The notes under the pieces: generated by a model
Databases searched by the model: none
What the model was told of the DNA's origin: nothing
What the model saw: only the letters and a program-made list of their open reading frames with translations
In this document: one piece after another, positions 33,511 to 44,193 of the stretch
Layout of the letters: each line of letters begins with the position of its first letter
Numbering within the stretch: position 1 is the first letter of the stretch
Source of the DNA: Megamerina dolium
Taxonomy: Eukaryota > Arthropoda > Insecta > Diptera > Megamerinidae
Assembly: GCA_963854835.1 (NCBI GenBank)
Contig: OY978526.1
Location: forward strand, 71,334,418-71,398,417
Reading direction: 5' to 3'
Length of the DNA stretch: 64,000 nt
Translations under genes and position numbers: made by a program

Positions 33511-35600
33511 GGACTTGGTTAAAAACCGAGTATGTTCTGAACTGTACTTTGAATACTAATATTGTAGTTAAATGTCCTACAAAGAAATTATTATTAATCC
33601 AGTTGAGTATAACACAAAGCTAGTTTCAATACGTTTTTAGCACTCAACTGGCGGGTTGGATATTTTTCTTATCAAGAAAAGGTATCGTAACTACGAACAT
33701 CGTATTTAAAATAGATTCCCATAAATGAATAGTAATTTTATTCAAAATTACATGTACTTTAGAATAAAAAAAAAATGTTGTTGAAACGGATAAAATGAGA
33801 AAATTGTTACTAATTTAAGATATTTTTGTTCAAAATTCGAAAATATGCCTTAATAGAGAAATAAAAGGAACTAAAAAGGAATTGAGCCTCTTTATTGGCT
33901 TTTATATATAAATTTTCGAGATGGGTTAATTTTAATTGCTTCACATTATCCAACATTATTCTTCGATTCATTAAAGCTGTTTTCACGTTTGTATCTAAAA
34001 CAAAAAAAAGCATTCAAAAAATAGGTCCAACCAAATTAAAATGATTGAATCAAAGTATTGAAGTATTTCTATTAAATCCGCACGAACTTCACGATAGATT
34101 GCTAACTGGTTCTTATAATACAGCATTTAAGATATCTATAGATGTAATTTTCATAAACCATTTGTCATCGATGCGTCCTCTATGAAATAACCAGAGACCA
34201 AATATTGCTTATAATATTTTAAATCGAAATTAAAATTATTTTCGGATTACAATTTTATTTTTTCGCTCTTCACTAAGTAGTATATAACATTCTGATTTTT
34301 ATTTTTTTACTCTATCAAAAGAATTTTTTATGATTTTAATAAAGATTTCAACAATAAGAATTATTTTTTAAGTTTTTTAAGTTAAGGATTTATCATAACT
34401 CGATATATTTTACAATATACTATAATCAAGTATATAATTTAAAAATATTCTCCAAACCACGTCTCTTCTTAATTAATATCTTACGATAAATAAAAAAAAA
34501 AAAATTAATTAATCCTAAGAAAAAAAAAAATTTTCTTAACGAAAAAAAAAAGCATAAAAAAATTAAAATCTAAAAATAATTTTTTTTATTATCGAAGAAC
34601 AAAATTATTATTAGTTTTAATTTTTTCGCTTATCACTCATAAAATAAACACGTTTGAGTGGTTCCAATAGGTGATTCAACTAGTATCATTATGATGTACA
34701 TACTCATCTGTGATGTCTGACACTTAGAAATTAATTGTTTTGAGAATTCCTTTTTTTTTTTTTAATTGAATTTCAAGAAACAATCATACCCCTGCAAATA
34801 ACACACACGAGCAAAAATAGCATATGGAAAAATTGTCTTTGTGAATGGCTGATTGGCTCACAAACATTGAAGCACCCATCCAATGTAGTTCTTAGAATAT
34901 TAAATGTTGTCTCTGGATCATTAAAAATGGGCTCGTATATGTGATTTCGTAGACGGCACAGAAAACAAGAAAAATGCAAAAACAAATATTCGCTTAGTTT
35001 CTATCGTGGAGTCAAATTATGGTGAACCATTTCTGGCCTCATTCTTATTAAAACAATTTCTAATTTCTAGTTTAGTTGTTGATTTTATTATATGTTATTT
35101 ACTTTCTCACTGCTGAATTAAAATCAAATAAATCAAGAATCGAGTTATTACACTTTTTATCAAATAGTCTGTATTATATTGTGAAAAATTTAGTATAAAG
35201 GGTCACAAAATTTAAAGGATTCATTTAAGAATATATTTCAATTATAATTTGTTAATATTTTATTTATTAATATATTTTATTATTAAACTTTTTATAATAT
35301 TTTATTAATTTTTGTAAATTTTTTTTTCGTCAGAAACGACATATTGTCACTATGTTAAATTTTTTTGATCATTTTTATTAATTTTTTAATTAATTTATTT
35401 TCTTTTAAATTATCAAACACTTAACATTTTGAGCATACGATGCGTAATAAATGTAACAGCAGTCACAATTCCTTAACGAACCTTACAGGAATTCACATTT
35501 CAACATTTTCATAGACACATGTTTGTAAACATGTATGTATACATACATATGTGTATAAGGGTATGTAGTAGGAACATCTCGTAAAATTTGAAATGCTACA
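33511..35600. other. Very AT-rich DNA, no gene supported
   Basis: Dominated by A/T homopolymers (34240-34640, 35240-35410). An antisense 70-codon frame at 34773-34985 (containing NHIYEPIFNDPETTFNILRT) is not low complexity but has no recognised family or splice context that I trust. Confidence 0.45.
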
Positions 35601-36360
35601 ACGATGTACAAGCACCAATAACAACAATAACAACAACAACAACAACAATTGGAACTTTTCATAATTCCCGAAATTTGCTTGCTGCTTGTTCTGTCGGCGC
35701 ATTTACATACATACATACACATCGTACATGTGTGTGTTCTTTTATTTTTCTACTCCATTTTTTTCCATACTTTCACACATGCTCACACAAACAAACAAAG
35801 TCTTACAAATACACGTGTGTACATATTTTATACTCTGTACACTGCACTACTACTCTGATGCTGGTGCTGCTGCTGCTGCAGACAGGATCAGGGTGTGGTG
35901 AGTAAAGTTTCTATATGTAAATATAAGGAAAAAATGGCAGAAGTAGCAGCCAAAAGAAGAACAAGTTGAAGAGAAGAGCATAATGCGAGTGTATTAGTGG
36001 AGCAAATAAAGGCTCGAAAGAGAGCTGAAGAGAATGGCATGCAGCATAAAAATGCAGAAGTAGCAGCAACAGTAGCAGCAGCACCATCATCAGTAGCACC
36101 AACAGCCATCAAAGGCGACGCAGAATAAGAGGACATCATAATATGTAGCAGTAGAATGGAAAAGAAGCTTTTTGTTGTTGTTGTTGTTGTTGTTGCTGTT
36201 GTTGTTCCTGTTATTTCTATATGATTTTTCTACATTTTCTTCTTCTTTTGCTTGTCTTCTTCTTCTTTCGTTTTCATTTCACTCAGAAAACATTTGGTAT
36301 ACTACCTTTTTCTTTCGTTTTCTTCTTCTTCTTCTTGTTCTTTGAATTCTTCTGGGTTTT
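35601..36360. repeat. Low-complexity CAA/CAG/TTG triplet region
   Basis: CAACAACAA near 35625-35648, GCTGCTGCTG near 35866, CAGCAGCAG near 36068, a TTG run at 36173-36202, and TTCTTCTTC near 36320. Overlapping frames here (35483-36139, both strands) are repetitive by-products. A plus frame from 35934 (MAEVAAKRRTS, stop, then to 36127) shows Ala/Val/Lys-rich text without a known domain. Confidence 0.5.
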
Positions 36361-39218
36361 TTTTTTTCTTTTTAATAAAACCCAATAATTTTCATTTCAC
36401 ATAAATTTTTTTACAATTTTATGCCATTCACGCTTACTACTGATATGTAAAAATCAGTGTTTTTTTTTGTTGTTGCATTATTTCATTCTACTCCCAACAT
36501 TTTCTTCATTTATTTAATTTCTTTTTAAGCTACCTTTAATTATTTGTTGTATGAATTTGTTTTCTTTTGCACGCAAGAATTTAGGTGGAAAAACAATTTA
36601 TGATTCTTGTGGAAATTTTTGCAGCATGTGTATGGATGATGTATTAAAATTAATTTTATTTTTTTTTCCTCTTATTTTTTGTTGTTTTTTGCAAGCACTA
36701 ATTTTTTTTTTTTTTTTTGCTTCTTCTCTAATTGCAACTTTTCTCAAAAGCACATTATCCGTTTAACAACCGTACACGTTAACTGTCTCCACCTGACTGG
36801 AAATCGATGGTTAGTTACATATCGTACTATGTATTGGATTGGTTAAATCTCTTTGCTGTTGTGTATGCTCAGGAATTTTTGTAAAACTTTACCACATTAG
36901 TGGGGTGGATGCTGTGCGTGTACGACAATTCTGTTCTGCAACAACATAAAATATGTTATAACCGCAGAATTGCTATGTCTGTATACTTACATACATTCTG
37001 ATGCGCTCTCTCTCTCTCTCACTTAAAGGCTCTCCCATTATGTATATGAATTGATATTCCCTCTCAAATATTTTATTTTCCGCGCTCTCTCTTTCTCACT
37101 CTTATTTTGTGATTTATTTTAATAGAGAACATTCTGATGCATTCGAATAATGCTGCCATATTTGAGAGAAATTTTCGTAGCCTAAGAATAATTTATAAAT
37201 TTGATTATTTATCAAAAAATGAATTAAATTAGACCTACTATGGAAGGAGAAAAATATAGTGAATATCAATATTGATTAGACGTAGATCATAGTTACATAA
37301 GGGAAACTGCTGAGAAACTGGAAATTTGTATGTAATCACTATCAAAAATATATATTTTATTAAATTTCTAATTCAACTCTGAATATACCTAGTCTTTTCG
37401 TAGTCGAAACTAAGAAGTACACATTTTTCAAACGATTCAAACAAACAAGCAAAAAAAAACCAAATTTTTCTCAAATTTCTGAAAAACGCTTCTTTATCAA
37501 AATAATTGAATTGTATGTTAATTTTCAGCAACTTAAAATTAATCCAGAAACTACTTTTTCCTTCTTAGGTACTCACGATGAAAATTTTGTACCCTTGTGT
37601 TTTCAGGTCCAAGTGGCAACAAGCAGATTATATGCCTAATAATAATTATAAATATGATTTTTTGAGGTTCCGTAAAAAAACGTAAGCTAAAAAATTATGG
37701 AGCTGAAATGGAGGTAATATAGATGCTGCCGCCTTGACATGAAAGTTTAAACAAATGCGAAGCAAATCGTCAAATGGTCAAATGTAGCACCGATCCTCAT
37801 TCAATTTTTCTCCCCAACATTTTCATTGAATTTATTCACCCTTATTTCTACCTTTGCTGGCGACTCTCCTACCTAAATGAATCTAAAAATACACGAAAAT
37901 CTGTCAAAATAACCATAGCATACACAATTAATTTTTTTTTTTGTATATTATCTGAACAAATGAGATCCACTTCAAAATTGATGTTTGGGCTCGTGGGTGG
38001 TGTTATATATGGGATTACACTCATATTTCTTCAGTCCTAAGTTTAATCAAAATAAATAAAGTTTAGCTAGATTTATAAATATAGAAGTTACTTAAAAATG
38101 AGATAAGAATAAAGAAATAACAAATTTTTATTAAAGTTTTATTGACAAAAAAATATGAAAATTGAGAAAAAATTGTTTATAATTTAAAATATTATAACAT
38201 CATTTATAAAATGATTGACGCTAAAAGCCATTTCTAATAAAAGCACTATTGTAGTGGATTGAAGTACCAAAATTTGATTGAATTTCGGTTTCGATTTCGA
38301 TATAGAAATTTCACAATGTTGATGTTCTAACAAAAAAGAATGCAGTTTCACTGCTTAGGCGGTCGAATTTTGCATGTTGCATGACACATTGAAAACATAA
38401 AAGAAAATTCGAAACGTATAAAATACACTTTTATACTGAAAGAATTAGAAAGAAAATCACTTAAATACCACAAAAGAAAAATCAGAAAAGATATAATTTT
38501 TAATCATTTTTTAGCACGAATCGTAACCACATACAACACTTTAACTAACTGCATCTGCTATATCTAAAAGCATGATTACAATCTACCTATGAAATTTATC
38601 TTTTGATATCAATTCTAGTAATATTTACATTACATTTACATGGAGGAAATGTATGCAGATATTTTAACGTCTGTTGTATTTCACCCCCTTTCTCAATATA
38701 GAGACTATATTTTACAATATATTTCTATATGAGAGATAGACTAAAATTTTTCGGGGAAATTTCATAATATATAAGTATATGGCATCACTGATTCGTATAG
38801 TTTTTGCAGTGAGAATTATTTATATATTCTTGCTATTTTTGGTGCTCATCTTTTTATACAATACAACAGCAATTATGTTCATTTGCCATTTGATGTGTTA
38901 TTGTTGTTGTTGTTGTTGTTATTGTTATCATTATTTTTGCATTGTAATTGTTCTTACGATTTATTGTGGGTGAGTTGTTTAAATTGCAAATACTTTAAAT
39001 ATGCTCTGCTCTTTTCTGCTTATGCTCTTTGATTGTATTCTTGTGGACATTGTTGTTTTAGTAATATTGTTGTCGTTGGTTGTTAATATTGATGCACTAT
39101 GGTAGGATGTCATATCATAACCTTTTTCTAAAACAAGGTTGTATTTTGGAAAAATATATATGGAAATTATTAAAATATATACGAGAGTAGTATGGTGGAT
39201 ACATATAGTATGTATATA
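36361..39218. other. AT-rich DNA, no gene supported
   Basis: Includes a TC run near 37008-37020 and TTG triplets near 38900-38920. The 88-codon frame at 37774-38040 ends MRSTSKLMFGLVGGVIYGIT with a hydrophobic tail, but there is no homologous family I can name. Confidence 0.45.
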
Positions 39219-39307
39219 GGGTTGGCAACAAAGTAATTGCCGATATTTTCACATATAAATTGATCCTAAAACATCAGCTTTAAACAAAAATATGTGCAAT
39301 TTGCTTC
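39219..39307 (+). repeat. Mariner-like terminal inverted repeat and subterminal region
   Basis: AGGGTTGGCAACAAAGTAAT then TGCCGATATTTTC resembles the widely seen mariner end beginning with TTGGGTTGGCAAC. It continues beyond the MITE at 40043 (GCAAGGGAAATGTGACAGC). No matching right end was found, so this is a partial element. Confidence 0.5.
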
Positions 39308-39311
39308 TTAA
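39308..39311. repeat. TTAA target duplication, left
   Basis: TTAA abutting the MITE inverted repeat; repeated at 40039-40042. Confidence 0.85.
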
Positions 39312-40038
39312 GGGGTTATATACCTTTTTCTGGCTCAAAAATTCGAAAAAATTTTAAGATTTTTTTTTATGTACATACTTTTAACAATTTTTCTGCAAAA
39401 TTTCATAGAGATGGGGGCACTAGAACCTAAGATACAGCCGTTCATAGCGCGCGATGTCCATAACTACCTAATGTCCACCTAAAACTTTAAACGCGATTAT
39501 CTCGGAATCGCATTTTTGAGAAAAGGTCATTGCGGTGAGCACGATATCTCGGTAACCACTACATCGATCGATTTGAAATTTTGGCGGATTGTTTGTAAAT
39601 ATATACAATAGCTAGTTCGTGAACGAAGGAATTTTATTTTCGAAAAATTTTTCTATTTTTTTGGGCAAAAAACCAAATTATTCGACCTCGAAAAATCGAC
39701 TTTTTTGAAAAAAATATCACTGTAACTGTAAAAAATTGTTTTTCGTAAAATCCTTCGTTCACGAACTAGGTAACACTATATACTAACGTAATTTTTCTTT
39801 TTTTTTTTCAGTTGAGCCGTTTCCTTGTTTTCATGCTCACCGTTAGCCACTATTGAAAAAAGGAGTTCTGCGGCAAGGACTATAACTTCCACAATTATTA
39901 AAATTTTCACTCGAAATTTTATATGAATTTACTTAAGGACACGTACGTTAATAAAATTTGTATTGTATTTGAATAAGACATGCTTAAAAAAATAAATAAA
40001 AACCCCGTATTTCTCTGGAGAAAAAGGTATATAACCCC
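39312..40038. mobile_element. 727-bp TTAA-flanked MITE
   Basis: It has perfect 20-bp terminal inverted repeats: GGGGTTATATACCTTTTTCT at 39312-39331 and its reverse complement at 40019-40038. TTAA flanks both ends, which is the target preference of piggyBac-type transposases. No transposase coding is present, so it is non-autonomous. A second, internal 19-bp perfect inverted repeat (CTAGTTCGTGAACGAAGGA at 39612-39630 and its reverse complement at 39751-39769) would fold the centre. The parent family is not identified; terminal GGGG differs from the canonical piggyBac CCC start. Confidence 0.88.
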
Positions 40039-40042
40039 TTAA
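40039..40042. repeat. TTAA target duplication, right
   Basis: Second TTAA copy; the mariner-like host sequence resumes after it. Confidence 0.85.
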
Positions 40043-40620
40043 GCAAGGGAAATGTGACAGCTAACCAATGTTAAAAAGAAAAAATCATAACATTGACAAA
40101 AGACATCAAAAATATGTGTATAGCTAGAAACATCCATGAATGATTTCGGCATTTTCTTAGTTGCACACCCAATATATTTTGTTCTCTTTACTAAAAGTTT
40201 TTTCGGAATTTGTTCCATGCAGTTACGCAAGGAGAAGCTTAAATCAATATCGGTATTCACGATGTGATTTATTAATGATATTTTAAATATATTCAAAATT
40301 GTTGCCTTTGTTTCGTGATTTTAATGATTTTATGAATTGATTGATTTTTTCGTGCCATTGCGATTTTTATTCACAGCGAAATATCAAGTCAGTAGAAAAA
40401 TCACCACTAACACACTCTTCACTAACAGCGAAATATCATATTAGTAGAAAATCACTAATCAACATTATTGTTGACTACCAGTAGAAGTCACTATAACGCT
40501 TTTTCAATGACGCCGATTAAATCTCTAACAGTGAAAAATCACTCATCACTAGCGAATAGATATATTGTAACCATATTTGCTCGAGCTAGAGAACAAAATA
40601 TAAAATTTTAAATCTATTGA
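40043..40620. other. Continuation of mariner-like remnant, then small tandem repeat
   Basis: No transposase frame could be read. CAGCGAAATATCA with following TTAGTAGAAAA-type text recurs near 40375 and 40427, a roughly 52-bp repeat. Confidence 0.35.
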
Positions 40621-41010
40621 CAGTCATAGGTACGATGCTAAGCTGGAAATCGAACATTAAAAATATTGCCCAAAAGGCGTCAGTGCTATTTGCGCTATAT
40701 GCCTGTAACAGGGCACGAGGTAAATCTATCAATTGCAGGTGCCCCTAGAACCACACCAACGGAGATCAACAGTGGCCATTCTATGATAACCTGATGAACA
40801 TGATGTCTCGGTTGGATTTAAGCGCAACAATTATTAACAACTTCTTCAATTGTCCAACCACATCAACTTTTTTCAAGCAGAGGTAAGGCTGGGACATAGC
40901 AATACTAATAATAGGCGCGAATTTAGAACTCTCTCTTAAATTTGAACGGTTGAGCACTCCACCGTTCAAGCTAACAATAGCTAGGAGTAAAAGGGGAGAA
41001 TGACAAACAA
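40621..41010 (+). pseudogene. LINE remnant (RT thumb and RNase H fragment)
   Basis: Translated pieces TMLSWKSNIKNIAQKASVLF and ALYACNRARGK resemble the segment after the YLGVILD box in R1/LOA-type LINEs; further on, NFFNCPTTSTFFKQR and QAEVRLGHS resemble the region around the RNase H Glu. Short, frame-shifted and weak. Confidence 0.4.
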
Positions 41011-41163
41011 GATAAATAAGCTCTGAACATGCTCTATAATGGGCAATTCTTGCTTATCAGATTTGGTCGAAGGTGGACTGGAATCTCACAAAAAGATTGC
41101 TGAGTTCAGGTAGAAGCGTGTTCTGCGACAGGATAAATAAGGTTCATATACTGAAATGCTTAT

Positions 41164-41172
41164 ATGACATTA
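41164..41172. repeat. LINE target-site duplication, 3'-side copy
   Basis: ATGACATTA, repeated at 42720-42728. The adjoining TTATTATTATC is the reverse complement of the element's (TAA)n-like tail, which makes the exact boundary ambiguous by a few bases. Confidence 0.65.
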
Positions 41173-42719
41173 TTATTATCGTTGTGGGGATGTTGCACCG
41201 CGACCTATAAGATCTATTGTGCCCCCTTCGCAGAGCTAGAGTGTGTCTCTCAGCCCAGTTCCCTCGATGAATTTTAGTATTGGTCCCAATTCACAGAGTC
41301 TAATTTCATCCTCGGGTATGATGAAATCTCCCAGGTATTTCCTTCTCTTGTGCATCAGTGCAGGACAAGTTCTTATCACGTGTTGTGCGGTCTCGTCCTC
41401 TTCCCTGCAGAACCTACAGAGAGCATCAGAGAAAATTCCCAGTTTTGTTAGGTAATAATTCAGCCTACAGTGCCCTGTTAATAATCCCGTAATGATTCGC
41501 ATGTTGTTCTTCGTTAGACTCATACATTCCTCGTAGCGTTTCAGATTGTATGTCCCTAGCGCTAGTTTGGAGTGTGTTAGCCCCGGTAAGTTTTCCCAGT
41601 GTAAGCTTCTTTGTCTATTCTCTTCTTCCCAGATGATACGGGAGATGTTACCCGATCCTAATCCACAGAATGGTTCAGGCCCTACAAATGGGGTTGATGC
41701 TCCCTTCCTGGCAAGCTTATCTGCCATTTCATTTCCATCGATCCCTACGTGCCCCGGAACCCATAGAATCCATACCTGATTGAGTTGGCCCAGGATGTTC
41801 AGTTTTTCAATGCACTCCATCACCAGATATGATGTAACCTGGTGGGATTTGAGTGCTTTGATAGCCGCCTGGCTGTCACTCAGTATTGCTATTCTGCGAT
41901 TCCGGTAATTCCGTTCGAGATTAAAGTGCGCACATCTATCTATCGCGTAGACTTCCGCTTGAAAGATAGAGGTGTTCTTACCTAATGGTTCAGAGTATCT
42001 TTTCCCTGGTCCGAATACACCTGCCCCGGCTCCGTCATCGGTGAGGGAACCGTCGGTGTACCATGTTATCATGTACTGGTTTATCTTGTATGTTTTCGAT
42101 ATACCTTCCCAATGTTTTTTGTTACTAAGCTCAGTTTTAAAATGTTTCTTAAAGCTGAACCTTGGGAGTATCACGTCCCTTGGCATCGAGATTTCAGGAA
42201 GTTGCTCAGCCAGAAGTTCTATCTTCCTTCGGCTGAGGTAACTGCCTGTGCTGACGTTGTTCCCAGCTACCCTCAAAATCGCCCTCCTCGCTTGGGACTG
42301 GATGTAAATATGGAGGGGAGTAAAGTCCAAGAGTATCTCCAGTGATGCCGTTGGACATGTTCGCATGGCTCCCGTGATACATACACATGCAAGTCTTTGT
42401 AGCTTGCTAAGAGTGTTGATTGCTGTCTGCTGCTTTGTGCACTTTTCCCAGACTATTGCCCCGTAGGCTATCATTGGCCTGACAATTGCTGTGTATATCC
42501 ATCGTAGAATTTTTGGGGTACAACCCCAGCTTTTACCCGCAATAGTTCTACACGTCATGAAAGTTTTGATAGCTTTCTGTCTTGTCTCCTCAATGTGGGT
42601 TTTCCACAATAATTTCTGGTCCAAGTGGATACCCAAGAATTTCACTACTTTCTGGAGTTCTATCTCTACACCGTCTAAACGGATAGGTTTAAGATTCGTA
42701 AGTTTATACTTCCGTGTGA
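41173..42719 (-). mobile_element. 5'-truncated RNase H-bearing LINE, antisense
   Basis: A 1547-bp insertion holding only the end of RT, RNase H and the C-terminus, with an AT-rich TAA-repeat tail at the low-coordinate end and a 9-bp target duplication. Same general type as the element at 10.4 kb (similar RNase H and CCHC layout) but clearly a different family. Confidence 0.75.
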
Positions 42720-42726
42720 ATGACAT
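41236..42726 (-). CDS. LINE polyprotein C-terminal part: RT thumb, RNase H, CCHC
   Basis: 496 codons open without a stop. Residues 24-40 (LQKVVKFLGIHLDQKLLW) are the block after the RT palm; the catalytic YADD is absent. RNase H residues are D225 (YTDGS), E258 (FQAEVYAI), D284 (LSDSQAA) and H326/D336 (PGHVGIDGNEMADKLA). The knuckle is C437, C440, H449, C454. The first two codons (ATG TCA) fall in the target duplication, so the apparent start is flanking DNA and not a native start. The intact frame with no RT active site implies a fairly recent, dead-on-arrival insertion. No promoter is seen. Confidence 0.85.
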   Translation of the reverse strand: MSFTRKYKLTNLKPIRLDGVEIELQKVVKFLGIHLDQKLLWKTHIEETRQKAIKTFMTCRTIAGKSWGCTPKILRWIYTAIVRPMIAYGAIVWEKCTKQQTAINTLSKLQRLACVCITGAMRTCPTASLEILLDFTPLHIYIQSQARRAILRVAGNNVSTGSYLSRRKIELLAEQLPEISMPRDVILPRFSFKKHFKTELSNKKHWEGISKTYKINQYMITWYTDGSLTDDGAGAGVFGPGKRYSEPLGKNTSIFQAEVYAIDRCAHFNLERNYRNRRIAILSDSQAAIKALKSHQVTSYLVMECIEKLNILGQLNQVWILWVPGHVGIDGNEMADKLARKGASTPFVGPEPFCGLGSGNISRIIWEEENRQRSLHWENLPGLTHSKLALGTYNLKRYEECMSLTKNNMRIITGLLTGHCRLNYYLTKLGIFSDALCRFCREEDETAQHVIRTCPALMHKRRKYLGDFIIPEDEIRLCELGPILKFIEGTGLRDTL

Positions 42727-42728
42727 TA
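42720..42728. repeat. LINE target-site duplication, 5'-side copy
   Basis: Second copy of ATGACATTA. Confidence 0.65.
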
Positions 42729-42973
42729 GTCGACAGAAAAAACGCTACCAAAAACCATGAAAGTGGCATTTGTTTATTTTTCTAAAGAAGTGTTTTCGAG
42801 ATATTCGCGAAAAATTGCAAATTTAATATGGTCATAAAAAAAATTTGGCCTGAGTATGAAAAAAGTTTTGGACGTTTTACTATACGGGCTTAGGTCTTTC
42901 ATCCTAAGTTGGAATCATTCTACTCCTAGACAATGACCCAGAAATTGTTTCATAGTATAATAATAAGAGAGTC

Positions 42974-43014
42974 ATTCTGTCTCTCTGCAATAAACAATAG
43001 CAGAGAGACAGAAT
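42974..43014. other. 15-bp perfect hairpin
   Basis: ATTCTGTCTCTCTGC (42974-42988) and GCAGAGAGACAGAAT (43000-43014) around an 11-base loop. It immediately precedes the dispersed repeat at 43018. Function unknown. Confidence 0.8.
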
Positions 43015-43017
43015 CAT

Positions 43018-43215
43018 TTCTTTTCCAGCAAACACATGAATGGAGCGATATTATAGTTATTATTAAAAGACATCTTCCTGCTAAGCCATTGAAAAACTGC
43101 AACATAGGGGAAAATATGGCCTTGCAGTCTAAATCGACTTAGATTTATACCGTGCAACCCATAGATTGTGCGCTGAAGGTAGATAAAAAGAGGTTGAACC
43201 ACGATTATATTTTGC
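43018..43215 (+). repeat. Dispersed ~190-bp repeat, copy 1
   Basis: Shares with 47321-47506 the blocks ACACATGAATGGAGCGATAT, CATCTTCCTGCTAAGCCATT, GGGGAAAATATGG, TAAATCGACTT/TAGATCGACTT, CCATAGATTGT and GAAGGTAGATAAAA. No coding potential or ends recognised. Confidence 0.75.
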
Positions 43216-43259
43216 ATAATTTTATACTTTCTACTGATACAATATATATTTATTTTCAT

Positions 43260-43660
43260 TATACATACATATTTCTAAGTGTGGTACTTACTCTTAAGAG
43301 GTATACGACAATACCATTGAACGTAATGTAGCAGTAACTTTGTATGAGAGCTACATGAAATAGTAGGCATGCTTGGACCACTTCTAGTGAGAATATTGTC
43401 TACTAGAAAATTAATCTGTGTCATAAATATAATTGACCTAGACCAAAGACAAAGTTAATTGTGGCGATTTAATGTTTTGAAAATTTGTGATACACTACAA
43501 TCTTAATCATCATATCGAATATACATAGTTGCTATTGATTAAATATTTTAAATTTACATAAATAATTTCCGTAAATTTGTATGGAAGCTACATTAAATAG
43601 TGGTAATGGCTCAACAATTTTCTTCGAAATTATTACCCACAAACCAAAATTTGTTGTACT
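43260..43660 (+). repeat. Diverged ~237-bp repeat pair
   Basis: CTTTGTATGAGAGCTACATG at 43339 and ATTTGTATGGAAGCTACATT at 43576 are about 237 bp apart, each followed by AAATAGT. A relative lies near 7385. Confidence 0.5.
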
Positions 43661-44019
43661 ACATAGATGTAACGTTAAGTCAATTATAATAACGTGTTAA
43701 ATTTTTTAAATTGTCAGAATTCTTTTACCATAGATACCATAACTCATATCAAATTTTGTTGAAACAGCCAAATGAAGATTGACATTAAAAAAGATGCAGC
43801 TATGCAAACCTTCTATTTATCTATCGATAAAGATAGGTAGTGTAACATGAGCCTCACATCGACCAACTCCTGCTCACGGTATATATTTTACATCCACATC
43901 TCTGGTTGTACATCTGTTAATTCTTTTCCCTTGCGTGCATTTATAATCGTATGATCTTTTATTTTCTTTTTTTTTTTCTCTCCCTCACTTCTTCTCTTCC
44001 CTCTCTCAAATATGTATAG

Positions 44020-44193
44020 GTCGTGTCTTCCTCCATTCAAGAATAGTATGAATAACTATAATTCGGATGATCTAATCTCTTTACTTACCATTAGAGAGGA
44101 AGAGAGAATGGGAGTAACTGTCCAGTCAATTAAGAGAGCCCTTCGTGGTATAGATAATCATGATCCTACAAGATCATTGGTTGGTGTAACAGA
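44020..44193 (+). other. Possible protein-coding exon (weak)
   Basis: A long pyrimidine tract (43955-44009, almost uninterrupted T/C) leads to ATAG at 44016-44019, and the putative exon ends at GTAAGA (44194). The 174-bp interval is open in one frame (44012-44197): SCLPPFKNSMNNYNSDDLIS, LLTIREEERMGVTVQSIKRA, LRGIDNHDPTRSLVGVTE. Length is a multiple of three. Codon use is mixed and the peptide is not repetitive. No family is recognised, no neighbouring exon was found, and this could be chance. Confidence 0.25.

Noticed and set aside
34773..34985. 70-codon antisense frame
   Set aside because: Non-repetitive, but no family, no clear splice sites at its ends and very AT-rich surroundings; left unannotated as a gene.
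35934..36127. Short Ala/Lys-rich coding sequence
   Set aside because: In-frame stop, triplet-repeat composition and no recognised domain.
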